64,000 bases of DNA from Ascoidea rubescens DSM 1968. Lineage: Eukaryota; Ascomycota; Saccharomycetes; Ascoideales; Ascoideaceae. Position 1 is the first letter of the stretch. Every line of letters starts with the position of its first letter. The notes under the pieces are model-generated. The model did no database searches and had not been told where the DNA came from. It saw only the letters and a program-made list of their open reading frames with translations. The position numbers were made by a program, and so were the translations under genes. The stretch is from NCBI RefSeq assembly GCF_001661345.1, contig NW_017962921.1:62001-126000 (forward strand), read 5' to 3'. Below are positions 62,431 to 64,000 of the stretch, piece by piece.

Positions 62431-62780
62431 GTATGTCGACGCTTGTGTGCGCATAATCCTACGAACGGTTTTGTTACGGTTATTGCGGAGTAGTCCGTGG
62501 TTTGGCTGTTGTCGGCGGTACGTCTCCGTATATCTCACGACCCATACTACAGCTTTCTTCCGTTTACGTCTTCCGTATCTCTCAAATCAAAACCCAGAAA
62601 CGACATATGATTACAAAATAGAAAACTAGAAAACATGAAGAAAAGTAAAATAGTCATAAATAAAGGTAAATGATGTGAAATAAATAATAAGTAATAAATG
62701 ATAAATAATGAATAATGAAGTATGAAAAGGGATAACTGCATCTACAATGCTGCTATCGCAAAATGAATAAATGTTAAATA

Positions 62781-62805
62781 CACAGATACACAGATACACA
62801 GATAC
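62781..62805. repeat. (CACAGATA)3 tandem repeat
   Basis: Three perfect 8-bp units in the non-coding 3' region of the kinase gene. Confidence 0.9.
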
Positions 62806-63041
62806 AAAAATACATAAGGAAACAACGAAACAGGGAAATAGGAAAATAAGGAAATAAAAAAGTAGATAGATAAATAGATAAAAGGTGAATAGGCAAATAC
62901 ATAATTTTCTCTACCTATGCTGATTAAATCAATTGAAAAGACAACTCCTTATATCATCAAAAACAATCCAAAAAAAAGAAAAAAAAATTAATTAGATTAA
63001 ATTAAATTAAATTAAATTGATATGAGTATCCTTTGATTGAT

Positions 63042-64000
63042 CTAAAATGCTTCTGTTTCTTGTAAAATTCTTCTATTGTTTATAACATCGTGTCTAATAA
63101 TGGGTTCATTGGTTTTCTTCTTTCTTCTTCTTTCTAAGAGTGTAGACGTTTCGATTTTCAAATCAAACGTTGGCTCATTGTTTTTATTAATATTATTAAA
63201 AGAGATTTTTTTGTTATGAATATGATTAGTGCCGTTATCATTTCCGTAAATGTCCTCATCTTCTTCATCCTCGTCCTCCTCAATAATTTGATCTCTTTCT
63301 CTGTTATTGGCCTTTTCTTCATTCATTCTATTCAACGCTGCCGATATTTCAAACGCGTCTCTTAGTAACATTGCTGAGGGCGAGTAGTATCCTGGATTGC
63401 TTCCAATCACCTTTGTGTTTGGTGCTCGGAAATTTGGATCGTAATTCACTATAGTCTCATTGATCTTGCCATTGTTAGTTGTATTGCTAGTGTTGATTAT
63501 ATTGAAATGAAGTTTGTCATTTCCCTTCTTATTGATAGAGTCTCTGGTCTTGATATCCTCGATTTCATTCCTCAATGCATTGTAAGTGAATTTTGCCTTT
63601 TGAATCGAGTAATTGAAGCTACTAGTGCTATACTCGCCATCGAGATCAACAGCATAAATAAGGTTTCCATTTGAGTCTTTTGGTAGCTTGAGCAAATACT
63701 CTTCAATCCAAGGATCTGAAAAGAATTGCTTAATATCGTATCGTTGTTTGGGGTTGACAGACAATAGGTTTTTAACACAGTTTTTAGCTCCATTTGAAAT
63801 CTCATCCCACCAAGGACTTAAAAATTCAAATTCTCCTTTACTGATCTTAACGGTCAACACATCAATTTTATCATCATAAAATGGCGGAAACCCACATAAT
63901 AGCGTATACAACACACATCCTAATGCCCATAAATCCACCTTTTTACTATATTTTTCATCCTTGACGATTTCAGGCGCAACATATCCAACAGTACCACAAG
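63042..64000 (-). CDS. RCK2: RCK1/RCK2-like CaMK-family protein kinase (5' part outside window)
   Basis: The frame is open to the window edge. The visible C-terminal lobe reads CGTVGYVAPEIVKDEKYSKK, then DLWALGCVLYTLLCGFPPFY, then FEFLSPWWDEISNGAKNCV, then LLSVNPKQRYDIKQFFSDPW. This matches the Hog1-activated kinase Rck2 and relatives, in which the PWWDEIS segment is typical. The conserved tail motif SPSAMLLRDAFEISAALNRM also fits Rck2. The DFG motif and ATP-binding lobe lie beyond the edge. The C-terminal region is acidic and then basic. No GTG or ATG inside the visible part is a start. Confidence 0.85.
   Translation of the reverse strand, partial: CGTVGYVAPEIVKDEKYSKKVDLWALGCVLYTLLCGFPPFYDDKIDVLTVKISKGEFEFLSPWWDEISNGAKNCVKNLLSVNPKQRYDIKQFFSDPWIEEYLLKLPKDSNGNLIYAVDLDGEYSTSSFNYSIQKAKFTYNALRNEIEDIKTRDSINKKGNDKLHFNIINTSNTTNNGKINETIVNYDPNFRAPNTKVIGSNPGYYSPSAMLLRDAFEISAALNRMNEEKANNRERDQIIEEDEDEEDEDIYGNDNGTNHIHNKKISFNNINKNNEPTFDLKIETSTLLERRRKKKTNEPIIRHDVINNRRILQETEAF

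Larger units (their letters stand above)
61646..63041. promoter_or_regulatory. KCS1 upstream region and 3' flank of the RCK2-like kinase
   Basis: The KCS1 leader (61646-62170) is unremarkable. The GC-rich island lies at 62200-62430. A (CACAGATA)3 array is at 62781-62805, and AATTA repeats at 62993-63018. No gene seen. Confidence 0.55.

Noticed and set aside
1-64000. CRISPR array or prokaryotic operon signals
   Set aside because: Eukaryotic gene structure throughout; the tandem repeats are simple microsatellites without spacer variation.

Overview
The window looks like nuclear DNA of a budding yeast (Saccharomycotina) that is not Saccharomyces cerevisiae. Genes are mostly single-exon in an AT-rich background. 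Many proteins carry long Asn/Asp/Glu/Ser tracts, the few introns have yeast-type branch points, and nearly all genes have clear budding-yeast orthologues. A Delta12/omega3-type fatty-acid desaturase, which S. cerevisiae lacks, is present. I could not settle the meaning of CTG, because it is very rare at conserved positions.

Layout. 1-7.3 kb: a FAR1-type zinc-finger fragment (Mutator-like), INP54, two diverged IAH1-type esterases, a possible small F-box protein and small uncertain ORFs. 7.9-13.3 kb: two transporters (PHO89 phosphate symporter, UGA4-family permease) separated by 1.9 kb of apparently gene-free DNA. 13.5-14.6 kb: tRNA-Glu(UUC) and intron-bearing tRNA-Lys(UUU) flanking the 3' remnant of a LINE. 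14.7-25 kb: VRL1 (VPS9-ankyrin-PX), SGT2 with a perfect heat-shock element, PLP2, and an Asn-rich gene of unknown function. 25.5-34.4 kb: the desaturase, a 4.2-kb gene desert, and DNA ligase IV with an intron. 35-46.4 kb: ACS2 behind a GC-rich promoter island, RPS29, RFA2 (7-nt first exon), ZIM17, TSR3, DAM1, SHY1. 46.6-53.2 kb: PEX1, APS2, CDC8, RIP1. 53-64 kb: a long intergenic tract with a 61-codon ORF behind a pyrimidine-rich leader, KCS1, another GC-rich island, and the 3' part of an RCK2-like kinase cut by the window edge.

The genes are mostly housekeeping and do not form one pathway. Several pairs recall S. cerevisiae gene order: SHY1-DAM1, APS2-CDC8, RFA2-ZIM17, and the DNL4/TSR3/SGT2 trio spread over about 23 kb. 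Candidate promoter elements fit gene function: HSE at SGT2, MCB at RFA2, CCAAT and Reb1 sites at RIP1, a PAC-like box at TSR3. GC-rich islands containing CGCGCGGG-type words stand out from the AT-rich surroundings. I found no clear new multi-gene system. The best leads are the Asn-rich gene with a transposon-associated N-terminal pattern, the shared GC-rich promoter words, and the small ORF with a long leader.
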